The translations under genes and the position numbers were made by a program. A DNA stretch of 35,509 bases, from the NCBI GenBank assembly GCA_028685295.1, contig JAQUEL010000009.1, forward strand, positions 1 through 35,509, read 5' to 3'. This DNA comes from a bacterium. GTDB taxonomy: Bacteria; UBP13; UBA5359. Shown here one piece after another: positions 1 to 7,441 of this stretch (within the stretch, counting starts at the first letter, position 1; every line of letters starts with the position of its first letter). A model generated the notes under the pieces. It saw nothing but the letters and a program-made list of their open reading frames with translations. It was not told where the DNA came from and made no database searches.

Positions 1-124
1 CAGCGTCCCCTTTTTATCGGAATTGCATCTTATTCTATACATGGCCGGGCACAGGCTCGTTCAGCCGATCTTATATTTATCGTTTATACCTGATAAATAG
101 CAGATCGGAGGATTAAAGTCAATA

Positions 125-160
125 TTTCAGAACCCCTTGGGCGCCTTCGGGGAGTTGAAA
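125..160. terminator. Hairpin with T-run, possible terminator
   Basis: An imperfect hairpin with outer arms TTTCA/TGAAA and inner arms CCCC/GGGG encloses GGCGCC. On the plus strand it is followed by TTTTAAT. It lies about 105 bp past the stop of the minus-strand membrane-protein gene. It could end that transcript or a plus-strand gene lying left of the window. Apart from this I see nothing coding in bases 1-264. Confidence 0.3.
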
Positions 161-264
161 TTTTAATAGCGAACGCTGGTGGACTTTATATATAAAGCGC
201 CGGGCCGGCTATATGCTTGAAAAAGCCGTTCCGGTAAAACAAATAGTAAGTGAGGCTCGGCGGG

Positions 265-984
265 CTATCCAGGCAAACCGCTCCGCCAGCTATCCTGGCT
301 CAGCATCTTCTCCTCGCGTCGCACTTCTTCCCGCCAATCGGAACAGCTGAACCGCTGCAGCAGCCGGTAATGCAGAAAGGACCAGGCCCGATGCAGCAGA
401 TTGCCGATGAACAAAGCCGTGACTATAATAGCTAGAGAAAGCAGCCAAAAGGATACCTCGGAGGACATACCTTCACCCGGTCTTCTCAAGCTGTAGAGGC
501 TGTCATTGGGAGTGAAGAAGCTCCAGACCAGCTTTTGCCGCAAAAAGATAAAGGCCGCAGCATAGCCCAGTAATATCAATGAACCGCACCAGGCGGCATA
601 ATCGCAACTAAACTCCAACAGTCCATTGGACAGCAAAACGCTTTTGTCTCGGCGACACCCCTCCCGCTTGGCCAAAGCGGCCAGGGCACCAATCACACCG
701 CAGACCAGCATCGGCAGGATAAAAAAAGCCACCGGCAAAGATGCCCGAGCACCCGTTCCGGCCGCAAGAACGCGCTCCGTTTGCGCGAGAGTTCGCATAT
801 AACCTGTTCCGTGCATAGCTAGCGATTGTACCCCGCTGCCTATAAACGAGAGCAGCAGCAACAGCCCCAAACAGGCATAGATAAGCACTATCATCAACAC
901 TCCGGCAGCAAAGCCGGTTTGCAACGTGGTTCGCATATTTGCGCCCTTGGAAATGATATCGTATATGCGATTATGCTCCAGCAT
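265..984 (-). CDS. Hypothetical four-helix membrane protein
   Basis: I do not recognise the family of this 239-residue protein. Four hydrophobic stretches are visible, near residues 23-50 (GVLMIVLIYACLGLLLLLSF), 84-106, 130-152 and 176-197, so it is probably a polytopic inner-membrane protein. A basic, charged tail (REEVRREEK) follows the last helix and should be cytosolic. The ATG start is supported by GAGGTG seven bases upstream; an internal ATG at residue 17 is possible but lacks as good a site. Nothing in the neighbourhood explains its role: the next gene upstream on the same strand is an SGNH esterase, about 340 bp away. Membrane localisation is secure; function is unknown. Confidence 0.6.
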   Translation of the reverse strand: MLEHNRIYDIISKGANMRTTLQTGFAAGVLMIVLIYACLGLLLLLSFIGSGVQSLAMHGTGYMRTLAQTERVLAAGTGARASLPVAFFILPMLVCGVIGALAALAKREGCRRDKSVLLSNGLLEFSCDYAAWCGSLILLGYAAAFIFLRQKLVWSFFTPNDSLYSLRRPGEGMSSEVSFWLLSLAIIVTALFIGNLLHRAWSFLHYRLLQRFSCSDWREEVRREEKMLSQDSWRSGLPG

Positions 985-1323
985 ACTTACACCTCAGGCA
1001 GCATAATGATCAGACTTTTAACATTCGTCCATTTATTATTATACTTTCTTCGCAACCAAGCGGCAAACAAAGCTTTAAAGTCAGTCCGGAAGCGATATAC
1101 AATTGTTCAGAAAAACCCGGTCTATCCCGCCTTGGCCGGCAGGGCGGGATAATAATCATCTGGGCCAACAAGGGCGGCCCGGCACTCTAGCCCTTATATT
1201 TAAAGGCTCTTTTGCCTTCCGGCATATAGATCGTTCAGTTGGCAGGCAAAAAAAGGGATCCGGTTTAATTGCCTTCATCATAAAGATTAGGACGTACAGA
1301 CGAGACGGTCCTGGGGACATATC
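985..1323. other. 339-bp intergenic stretch without a gene
   Basis: The small plus-strand ORFs here lack ribosome sites and recognisable domains. The one clear structure is the GC-rich hairpin listed separately at 1123-1151. A promoter for the downstream membrane-protein gene is presumably here, but I could not pick a convincing -35/-10 pair. Confidence 0.5.
1123..1151 (-). terminator. GC-rich hairpin, likely terminator of the SGNH gene
   Basis: Perfect 9-bp arms TATCCCGCC/GGCGGGATA flank an 11-base loop. Read on the minus strand, a TTTTT run follows about seven bases after the stem. It sits about 175 bp past the SGNH hydrolase stop, so it could end that transcript, although the T-run is not directly at the stem. 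Confidence 0.4.
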
Positions 1324-2337
1324 CTAAGGTCGCAGGCTCAGCTCCGTAAAGAGGATGCGCCTGAGGCATGGTGTCATGGCTTTAGCCATAAAGTAGAACC
1401 CCAGAGAATTGCAATGCACTCCATCTACCAAACCAAAAGCATTATCAGCCGAGATTCCCTTAAGAGCATTGAACAAATAAATGTTCTTATCCCCCAGGCA
1501 ATTCATAGTCCGAACAAAAGCACGGGCTGCCTTACGCTGTTTCGCTGAAATGGTCTCACCTGTGTTCTCTGCACAGAAATAAAATGGGCTGACTACTACT
1601 ATCGGAGTGGTCTTATGAATACGGCGTAATTCTTCTGTAAAGACGGGTAAGTTCTCTTCCCATCCCAACTTTATATTGGCCCAGTAATCCAGAACGATGC
1701 AGGAGGCATCTATCTCATTGATTGCTCGAGCCAGCTCCAGCTCGCCCATGCCGTTGCCGGAGAAACCTAAATTAATGAAATCTACATTCAGCCAGCGAGA
1801 GATAAAGGACTGGTAGGTAGTTCCCGGGGTTGAGGCGCATCCGCCCTGGGTAATGCTGGAGCCATAAAAGACTATAGGTTTATCCACAGCAAACGGAGCA
1901 GGAGGCTCGATAAGCGTCGCTTCATCCAGACCGATATAATTTATCTTGACTGTCTGATATAACGGCATATTAATAGTTATTTCCCGCATAGCCCGGTTTT
2001 CGGCGATATGCCATTCAGCCTTGACAGCACCTTTTTCATCCGGAGAGATGCTGCCCATAAACATGTCATCCACATAAATATCAAAGCCGCTCTGCCCTAT
2101 GCGAGTTATATGGTTCATAACCAAGTTATCCGGACATTTGGCTTTAATGCCTACATGCAAAGAATCGGTTTTGAACCTTATGCGCCCTCCGGCAGGGATC
2201 TGGGCAAGATCCCAGACGGGCTGCCGAAAACCTTTCTTCAAGCGCCGTGGCAGACGCCTGAGAGAGGGTTTCTCTTCCTCAAACCATGCCAGACCGTTAA
2301 CAGCAAACCTCTTATCCGGAAACTTAAACCATTCCAT
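1324..2337 (-). CDS. SGNH/GDSL-family esterase with N-terminal GxDLY-like domain
   Basis: This 337-residue protein matches the two-domain GxDLY plus Lipase_GDSL_3 layout known from carbohydrate esterases. The N-terminal beta domain carries GFDIYVDD near residues 84-91, corresponding to GxDLY. The SGNH domain starts near 150: block I is FYGSSITQGG with Ser161 the likely nucleophile, Gly/Asn of block II lie in GFSGNG (Asn195), block III is DYWAN (217-221), and the catalytic Asp-His pair is DGVH (305, 308). All four blocks are present, so it should be active. No signal peptide is visible, suggesting a cytoplasmic enzyme that may deacylate imported sugars. AAGGAG lies seven bases before the ATG. 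The alpha/beta hydrolase gene ends 32 bp upstream, so co-transcription is likely. The substrate is not readable from sequence. Confidence 0.82.
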   Translation of the reverse strand: MEWFKFPDKRFAVNGLAWFEEEKPSLRRLPRRLKKGFRQPVWDLAQIPAGGRIRFKTDSLHVGIKAKCPDNLVMNHITRIGQSGFDIYVDDMFMGSISPDEKGAVKAEWHIAENRAMREITINMPLYQTVKINYIGLDEATLIEPPAPFAVDKPIVFYGSSITQGGCASTPGTTYQSFISRWLNVDFINLGFSGNGMGELELARAINEIDASCIVLDYWANIKLGWEENLPVFTEELRRIHKTTPIVVVSPFYFCAENTGETISAKQRKAARAFVRTMNCLGDKNIYLFNALKGISADNAFGLVDGVHCNSLGFYFMAKAMTPCLRRILFTELSLRP

Positions 2338-2369
2338 ATATCATTACTCCTTCAACTTATCCGTTCTTA

Positions 2370-3530
2370 TTACTTATTTTGAAAAGAGATCTTCGGGTAA
2401 CCGGAATAATCAACGATATACCTGCCGTTTGAAGTCGGATACTCTATCTTGTCTTTTCTGGCAAAATCGTTGGGTACATTCAATTTTTTGGCAAAGGCTC
2501 CGTCTTCCTTCAAATAAACATCAGCATATTTGATCACAACCTGTTCACGGTCCCCAACTGAATGTCCCGTGCCTTTAACGACAACGCCATCCATATCAAA
2601 CTCTGTCAGAAAATGTGCATCTACGCTTATGCCGGCGGCCAGCATATTTCTGTATTGAAGAATTTTTGCCGATACGGGACAGGAGGTATCCGCCACACCG
2701 TGAACTATAACTATCTTCAGTTGAGGGTTGGCGGCATGCAGGATTTTGCAATGTTCCGGATGACCAAAATCCCGAATTTCCTGCATATCCTTGCTTAAAA
2801 AGGTGGGGCTTTGGGGATCACGTGAATATCCGGCGTTCAAGTTGGTTCCCTCCCCGGTGCCGAAGGCAATAGCATCGATAAGACCGGGCATGCCGCAGAT
2901 ATCTACACCGCAGGCAAAGGTATGAGGGGCCAATTTCATGGCCATCTGAGTGACGTTGCCGCCGCCGCTCCCTCCCATGGAGTAAATTCTGTTTTCGTTA
3001 AACTCAATAGCCTGCAATTTAAGCTGTGTCCGGATTGTATAGAGTGCGCCGATAACATCCATAGCCTGTAGAAATCCATGGTCATACGGCAAAGCCTCTT
3101 TTCTCCATTCCGGCCCACTCTGAAGATAATTTACGGAAACGGCAATAACATTAAACCTGGCAGCAAAGGTCTTGCACCACTGGATATATTCGGAGGAGTT
3201 GTAAACCCCACCCCAGTTATGGAGCACCAGCATCAATCCAGTGTTCTTGTTTATGCCGGCAGGAGGTTCTTCCACCCACATTTTAACCATTCGTTTTCCG
3301 GGTTTCTGCGGCCACTCCTGGGCTTCAAACTCCTGCTCCCGGGCCAAAACTCCGGCGGTAGCTTTGACGAATTGAACTGTCTGCGGCACTGCCGTCACCT
3401 CACTTTCTAAGACCGGCAATAAAGCCAGCAAAAGTACCCCTGTCCAAGCAAAGGAGAACTTTATCTTTTTGGGCAAATTCTGATAAATAATGCAATTTTT
3501 GAGCTTGAGAACGTTCGTTTTGATCGCCAC
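2370..3530 (-). CDS. Secreted alpha/beta-hydrolase esterase
   Basis: The fold is that of a serine alpha/beta hydrolase of the feruloyl-esterase or PHB-depolymerase-like group. HNWGG (104-108) looks like the oxyanion strand-turn, GGSGGG carries nucleophile Ser188, and Asp281 (ADTS) and His323 (GTGHS) complete the triad. A hydrophobic helix near residues 26-40 suggests export. The ORF start is a GTG with a weak AAGGG site, giving an unusually long n-region; a TTG at codon 19 (NLPKKIKF) would give a more normal signal peptide but has no ribosome site. The 5' end abuts a truncated ISLre2 transposase eight bases away, so the original start and promoter may have been lost. It is probably co-transcribed with the SGNH esterase, suggesting paired removal of acyl groups from plant or microbial glycans. 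Confidence 0.75.
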   Translation of the reverse strand: MAIKTNVLKLKNCIIYQNLPKKIKFSFAWTGVLLLALLPVLESEVTAVPQTVQFVKATAGVLAREQEFEAQEWPQKPGKRMVKMWVEEPPAGINKNTGLMLVLHNWGGVYNSSEYIQWCKTFAARFNVIAVSVNYLQSGPEWRKEALPYDHGFLQAMDVIGALYTIRTQLKLQAIEFNENRIYSMGGSGGGNVTQMAMKLAPHTFACGVDICGMPGLIDAIAFGTGEGTNLNAGYSRDPQSPTFLSKDMQEIRDFGHPEHCKILHAANPQLKIVIVHGVADTSCPVSAKILQYRNMLAAGISVDAHFLTEFDMDGVVVKGTGHSVGDREQVVIKYADVYLKEDGAFAKKLNVPNDFARKDKIEYPTSNGRYIVDYSGYPKISFQNK

Positions 3531-3537
3531 TACCCTT

Positions 3538-3936
3538 TTACCCCCTGGAATATACCTTGCATAACCGGGCTATCGCTTCAAACTTTTCAGTCACAACCAT
3601 TTTCCGGGGATATAATAGCAGAAGCGAGCTATCAAGGCAAACTATTTCGCCAGCCATCCTGTCTACCAGATAGGCATTCTCTCCAGTTTGCTTATTGCTG
3701 TAGTATGTCCGTTTGTATCTTACCGTCCCAAACTGCGTCAATATGCTCTTCTCATCTTCCCGGCGCTCTATTACCCAGCCTTTTCGCTCCTGCCGGTTTT
3801 CCATCAGGTATTTATCCATCCCTTCCAATACCAGCCCGCATACCTGTGCCCCCAAACTGTTCAGACTATCCCGCAACTCCTCCTGAAACTGCTGATACTC
3901 GACTCCTCCTCCAATTACCTCCAGCATCTTATCCAT
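3538..3936 (-). pseudogene. ISLre2-family (UPF0236) transposase, N-terminal fragment
   Basis: The 132 residues resemble the N-terminus of ISLre2/UPF0236 transposases, especially ERKGWVIERREDEKS and FGTVRYKRTYYSNKQTGE. Full family members are roughly 400-500 residues, so only about a quarter remains and the catalytic part is gone. The reading frame ends in TAA directly before the alpha/beta hydrolase gene, which marks the deletion or recombination junction. It cannot be functional as a transposase. A long inverted repeat lies just upstream at 3979-4029 and may belong to the element's leader or end. Confidence 0.8.
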
Positions 3937-3978
3937 TACTTGCAGGAAATACCCCTCTGCACATTGAACTAATTACAT

Positions 3979-4029
3979 GAGATCTCACCTCTGAGTTTTT
4001 ACTCATCCTTCGAGGGATGGTGAGATCTC
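3979..4029. repeat. 11-bp perfect inverted repeat with nested stems
   Basis: GAGATCTCACC and GGTGAGATCTC form perfect outer arms around 29 bases. Inside are two further small stems, GAGT/ACTC and CATCC/GGATG. The structure lies between the ISLre2 fragment start and the FG-GAP gene end. It could be the end or leader hairpin of the insertion sequence, or a terminator (TTTTC follows on the plus strand). Confidence 0.55.
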
Positions 4030-4088
4030 TTTTCTATTCCTCCGGAAATTTTCCCCTGCTTTTTTCCTACAATAACTTTACACCGCCC

Positions 4089-4106
4089 AAAAGCTCCATA
4101 GCTTTT
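4089..4106 (-). terminator. Rho-independent-type terminator of the FG-GAP gene
   Basis: Perfect arms AAAAGCT/AGCTTTT with a four-base loop start one base past the TAA stop. The stem ends in TTTT on the minus strand. The position directly at the end of the gene supports a terminator, although the stem is short and AT-rich. Confidence 0.5.
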
Positions 4107-4107
4107 C

Positions 4108-5319
4108 TTAATTGGTTGGGTTCTTGTACCATCTACCGCCGCATATTATATCTATATCGCCATCGTTATCTACATCGCCTACAGCATAGTAGCTACCCAG
4201 GGAATTAGCGGTAATCTGGTTTTTAATCCAAGAAGAGCCACTGCCGTTGTTCTTATACCAGTAGCTGGCTGCGCTATCTTTCCTGTAGCAGATTACATCA
4301 TTGTAGCCATCAAGGTTTACATCCACAACCACCGGCAATTGCCCCTCAAGGCCGATCGTTGAGAGGGTATCCATTAGAATTCTGCTGCTCCAGGATGTGC
4401 CGTTGCTTTTGTTCTTATACCAACTGAGATAGGATTTAACAAACGGCTTTCTTATACCCACTATCACATCCATATCGCCATCCCCATCCAGGTCGCCGAC
4501 AGATATGGTCTCCATACAACTGTAAATGCTGGTATCCAATGTGTAGCAGGGCCAATTGCCGGTATTGCTCTTGGGGTTTAGCAACACAAACGTTGCGCCT
4601 GAGCCGCCCAAAGAAGCACAGCTGGTTGCGGCTATATCAAGGTAACCATCGCTGTTGAAATCTGTCAGGGCCATACCCTCTATATCGCAATAGGTGTTGG
4701 TGTAGAGGGTATAGTAGGACCAGTTGTTGCTCATGGTCCCGGGGTTAACATACCAGCGCACCTGATGGTTCTCACCGCCTGCTATTATATCCGGGTAGCC
4801 GTCGTTATTCATATCACCTATCTCTATGGCCTCAACTCCGTCCTCCGTGGCAGGCGTCAGAGTCCCTATATAGTAGAAACTCCATGTCCCCTGCGTGCCG
4901 GGGTTTATGGCGACGTATATGGAATCCCTCATGTTGGTAGGGACTCCCGCTGCCGAATCCCAGCCCATGGTTCCTATTACCATATCCGGCAGGCCATCTC
5001 CATTGACGTCTCCTACTCTCTGCCCGTCTATAAAGGTTGCTATCTTGGCGTGTCCTACCTGGTAGCCGCCATTCCAAATTTCCTGGTTCCAGCCGGTAGA
5101 TATTGCCTGCCAGCTGCCCGCGCCTGTTCCGGGATTTTTGTACCAGTAGTTTACAGTAAGAGAATCTACGTAGCCGTCGCTGTCTACATCCATCAGAGTG
5201 CGTTTCATACTGCCGCCGCCTATGCTTACGCTGGCCCAGTCTGCACAGACCGCTCCGGCAAGAAGCGCCACTAAAACTAGTGACAAAGCAACTCTAAGGC
5301 AAAACGCTCTTGCTTTCAT
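4108..5319 (-). CDS. Secreted FG-GAP/VCBS seven-repeat beta-propeller protein
   Basis: A signal peptide (KARAFCLRVALSLVLVALLAGAVCA) is followed by seven regularly spaced acidic loops of the DxDxDGxxD type: DVDSDGYVD, DVNGDGLPD, DMNNDGYPD, DFNSDGYLD, DLDGDGDMD, DVNLDGYND and DVDNDGDID. These are the calcium-binding signatures of FG-GAP repeats, and seven copies fit one complete integrin-like seven-bladed propeller. There is no additional catalytic or anchoring domain and no C-terminal transmembrane helix, so it is probably released or periplasmic. GAGGAGGG lies seven bases before the ATG. It sits alone between decayed mobile DNA and a decayed toxin-antitoxin pair. Such propellers usually bind glycans or proteins; which ligand cannot be read here. 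Confidence 0.85.
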   Translation of the reverse strand: MKARAFCLRVALSLVLVALLAGAVCADWASVSIGGGSMKRTLMDVDSDGYVDSLTVNYWYKNPGTGAGSWQAISTGWNQEIWNGGYQVGHAKIATFIDGQRVGDVNGDGLPDMVIGTMGWDSAAGVPTNMRDSIYVAINPGTQGTWSFYYIGTLTPATEDGVEAIEIGDMNNDGYPDIIAGGENHQVRWYVNPGTMSNNWSYYTLYTNTYCDIEGMALTDFNSDGYLDIAATSCASLGGSGATFVLLNPKSNTGNWPCYTLDTSIYSCMETISVGDLDGDGDMDVIVGIRKPFVKSYLSWYKNKSNGTSWSSRILMDTLSTIGLEGQLPVVVDVNLDGYNDVICYRKDSAASYWYKNNGSGSSWIKNQITANSLGSYYAVGDVDNDGDIDIICGGRWYKNPTN

Positions 5320-5498
5320 AATCGTTCCCTCCTCGTATTTTTTCTACCATAACACTTTATTTAGCTTATGTTCTTCGGCCTGCTGAAGGCATATCTCTTT
5401 GCTTTATTTTATACCCTCCATTGGCAGATTATTAACCTTTTTGATACCCGGTGAAATTACGCAAAAAGTTGAATATCAAAAGTAGTCAAAGGGTGTAA

Positions 5499-5615
5499 AC
5501 CCTGGTCAGGAACGGAATCTTTACGCTTGTGCCGGACAGCCCTCTCAAGAGCCTGAAAGGATTTGTAGAGGGTATTGATATAAACGGCTACAGGGAAGAG
5601 GAGGATAGATTATGA
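5499..5615 (+). pseudogene. AbrB/MazE-like antitoxin, C-terminal remnant
   Basis: This is not in the ORF track. The open frame reads NGIFTLVPDSPLKS and then LKGFVEGIDINGYREEEDRL before TGA. The ending resembles the C-terminal tail of AbrB-type antitoxins paired with PIN toxins, which often close with GFLKGIDT...EREEDRL. An in-frame TAA at 5496 and the lack of a start or DNA-binding half show that the N-terminus is lost. The TGA overlaps the ATG of the following PIN remnant by four bases (ATGA), the typical arrangement of such modules. Confidence 0.65.
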
Positions 5616-5744
5616 TCGTAATCGATTCCTGTGGCTGAGTATTTTTCAAATGGGTCGCTGGCCAATGCCTATACTAAATATCTCGAAGGCCATTTTGAAA
5701 CCCTACCGAGTGTTGTGTATCTAAAGAAGCTTGATAAGAATTAG
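5612..5744 (+). pseudogene. VapC-like PIN-domain toxin, frameshifted N-terminal remnant
   Basis: This is not in the ORF track. The ATG frame gives MIVIDSCG, with Asp5 the first metal-binding residue of PIN nucleases, then a TGA. One frame over the protein continues as EYFSNGSLANAYTKYLEGHF. Intact homologues read roughly MIVxDxCGWxEYxxxGxLAxxYxxYL, so a deletion of a few bases at about 5635 broke the gene. GAGGAGG lies a few bases before the ATG. The frame closes at 5744 and the catalytic C-terminal half is absent. It is dead as a toxin. Confidence 0.7.
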
Positions 5745-6014
5745 GCTTTTGCGAAACTTTGGGCGGTCGTTCATCAAAGGATCGTTGTCAAGAGAGATGA
5801 TTACCCTTTTCCATGCTAAATATAAACTCCCGGCCCATTATCAAGCTGTTATTACCTATAATCGGCAGCTATCTTAGCACAAGCCTCTTTTAATTTATTT
5901 TATCAGATTATCGGCTCTTTCCCCACCTGCTTGCCTGTAAAAGCCAGGTTATTATACTCCCTTTGCAGCCAGGCAACAAAATGCGGGTCCGGCATCCGGC
6001 TTTGACGAATATCA

Positions 6015-7040
6015 CTAAGGCAACTCAAGCTCAGCAAAGTAAACATCATTCGGCGTCAGCAGGCTCCCTTGATTATATGGCGCCTCTGCCTCCAGCCGGA
6101 AAGGCGGAGCCACTACGCCCATATGATAGGCATGCTGCGAGTAATAACTCAAGCAGACTCGGCCCTCAGGGTCCACAACCATACCAGGATATGCACAATC
6201 TCCGGTCGCCGGTATGCACAGCACCCGTTCCACCTGGCCTCGTTCCACCCGCCACACGCCCAAACTAGCCCGATCCAAGAAGGGGAAGGTATCATCACCT
6301 TCTATATCGACCATACGCCTCCCTGAAAGGTAGACCTCGCCTCGATACTCGATCATAACGGGACAGTGAATGGTTGTCGGCAGATAAACTATTTCCCAGT
6401 CTGTGTACGGCGGCTGGGCAATAGCCATAACGCTTTGCCCTGGCCTAACTTCACTGCGAGATATCAACCATGCCTCGCCATCATTACGGAAGAAGATATC
6501 CGCTTCATTCATACCATCATGGGGATCTCCTATATAGGCTAACGGCTGCCAATGCAGCAGGTCCGAGGAGGTCATTATTTCCAAGCGCCACCATCTCTCT
6601 TTAAGCTCGCTGCTGTTGAAAGAATACACCAGACCGTAGAAAAGTTCTGCATGCCGGCGCACTCGCCACAACCAGTGATTAGCGGGCAAAATAGGCACCG
6701 GTTCCTGCCAGATAAAACCATCCGAAGAGAAAGATACATATTGCTGTAGATTTCTTTTCTCACTGCCACCAATCCAACTGGGAAAGACCATGGATAAATG
6801 CTCTTCATCCAGGCAAATCAGCTTGGGATCCCGGTTGTCGCCAGGCACTTTGACCCGCGCCGCTTCCCGAAAACGAGTACGATCTACCGATACCGACAGC
6901 ACCGCCTCGCCGTCTATCGAAATATGCCCTGCTCCTTTTCTGTAACTGACCCAATAGGCTCCCTGCCAATAAGCCAGGTCGGTAAATGCGTTATGCATCC
7001 CATCCCTGACTACGGTAACTTGCCTCAGTATGCGTGCCAT
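6015..7040 (-). CDS. Sialidase-like (BNR-type) beta-propeller protein
   Basis: The opening MHNAFTDLAYWQGAYWVSYR and following GAGH resemble the first blade of bacterial proteins annotated as exo-alpha-sialidase-like, in which HxAFTDL and a xxFRxGxxH segment are conserved. Repeated strand patterns with VSFSSDGFIWQEP and MTSSDLLHWQPL look like Asp-box-like blade turns. At 341 residues it has the size of one propeller. No signal peptide is seen, so it appears cytoplasmic and may act on imported oligosaccharides. GGAGGAG is a strong ribosome site seven bases before the ATG. Its promoter region contains a perfect inverted repeat at 7096-7110. True sialidase activity is uncertain; a phosphorylase-like or GH43-like five-bladed propeller is an alternative. 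Confidence 0.65.
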   Translation of the reverse strand: MARILRQVTVVRDGMHNAFTDLAYWQGAYWVSYRKGAGHISIDGEAVLSVSVDRTRFREAARVKVPGDNRDPKLICLDEEHLSMVFPSWIGGSEKRNLQQYVSFSSDGFIWQEPVPILPANHWLWRVRRHAELFYGLVYSFNSSELKERWWRLEIMTSSDLLHWQPLAYIGDPHDGMNEADIFFRNDGEAWLISRSEVRPGQSVMAIAQPPYTDWEIVYLPTTIHCPVMIEYRGEVYLSGRRMVDIEGDDTFPFLDRASLGVWRVERGQVERVLCIPATGDCAYPGMVVDPEGRVCLSYYSQHAYHMGVVAPPFRLEAEAPYNQGSLLTPNDVYFAELELP

Positions 7041-7095
7041 TCAAGCTCCTCCTCTATTTACTAACTTCCATTGTTTTCTTATGGTGTACCTCATA

Positions 7096-7110
7096 TTTAG
7101 TACAACTAAA
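7096..7110. promoter_or_regulatory. Candidate operator upstream of the sialidase-like gene
   Basis: TTTAGT-ACA-ACTAAA is a perfect 6-3-6 inverted repeat 56 bp before the start codon. The minus strand reads TTGTAC across its centre, the same hexamer found in the AraR-like operator at 14189-14204. A weak promoter (TTGTAC, 16-17 bases, CATAAG or ATAAGA) overlaps it. Regulation by the AraR-like protein is only a suggestion. Confidence 0.35.
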
Positions 7111-7440
7111 GAGTAAAAATAAGGTAGTTTCTTTGCGCCGGAGTGTCTTCCCGCCGGCGGGCAAATTGAAGTACCCGGCGCCCTGGGTGAAGGCGAAGCA
7201 GATCCAGCAGCACTGCCGGATACAGCCATCTCTCTCTGGTCCAGATATACGTTATATCCCCCACCCAGGCTTTATCAGGCTCTTTTATGCTGAAGTTACG
7301 GTTGAGCAGATTCTCCGCCACCGGATGGTCGTGATCGGAAGCCGTCGTTACCTTGAACTTCTTAGCGGTTTTCGATCTCAGTCCCGCCTTGCGCATTAAG
7401 CGTAATACCGCCCAATTGGTTCTGGATATATTTGAAAGCC
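7106..7440 (-). pseudogene. IS3-family transposase OrfB fragment
   Basis: In-frame codons upstream of the listed ATG already read ISRTNWAVLRLMRKAGLRSK, the HTH_21 end of IS3-group OrfB. They continue through KKFKVTTASDHDHP and VWVGDITYIWT-like sequence (here AWVGDITYIWTRERWLY) into the start of the rve integrase core. Homology stops at LLDL near 7210, and the rest of the frame looks unrelated, so most of the DDE domain is lost. The left part contains the perfect palindrome CCCGCCGGCGGG (7150-7161). The fragment lies one base from the stop of the GH42-like gene. It also separates that operon from the sialidase-like gene, so insertion or deletion probably rearranged this junction. Confidence 0.8.
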
Positions 7441-7441
7441 T

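Larger units (their letters stand above)
5320..6014. other. 695-bp region with no intact gene
   Basis: This stretch separates the FG-GAP gene from the sialidase-like gene. Its middle holds the decayed AbrB/VapC pair annotated separately (5499-5744). Bases 5745-6014 show nothing coding beyond shadow ORFs. The FG-GAP promoter should lie in 5330-5460 (a TATAAA hexamer is visible on the minus strand), but I found no convincing -35. Confidence 0.55.

Noticed and set aside
985-1327. Plus-strand ORFs 826-1152 and 1103-1327
   Set aside because: They lack ribosome sites and overlap real minus-strand genes or the terminator-like hairpin.
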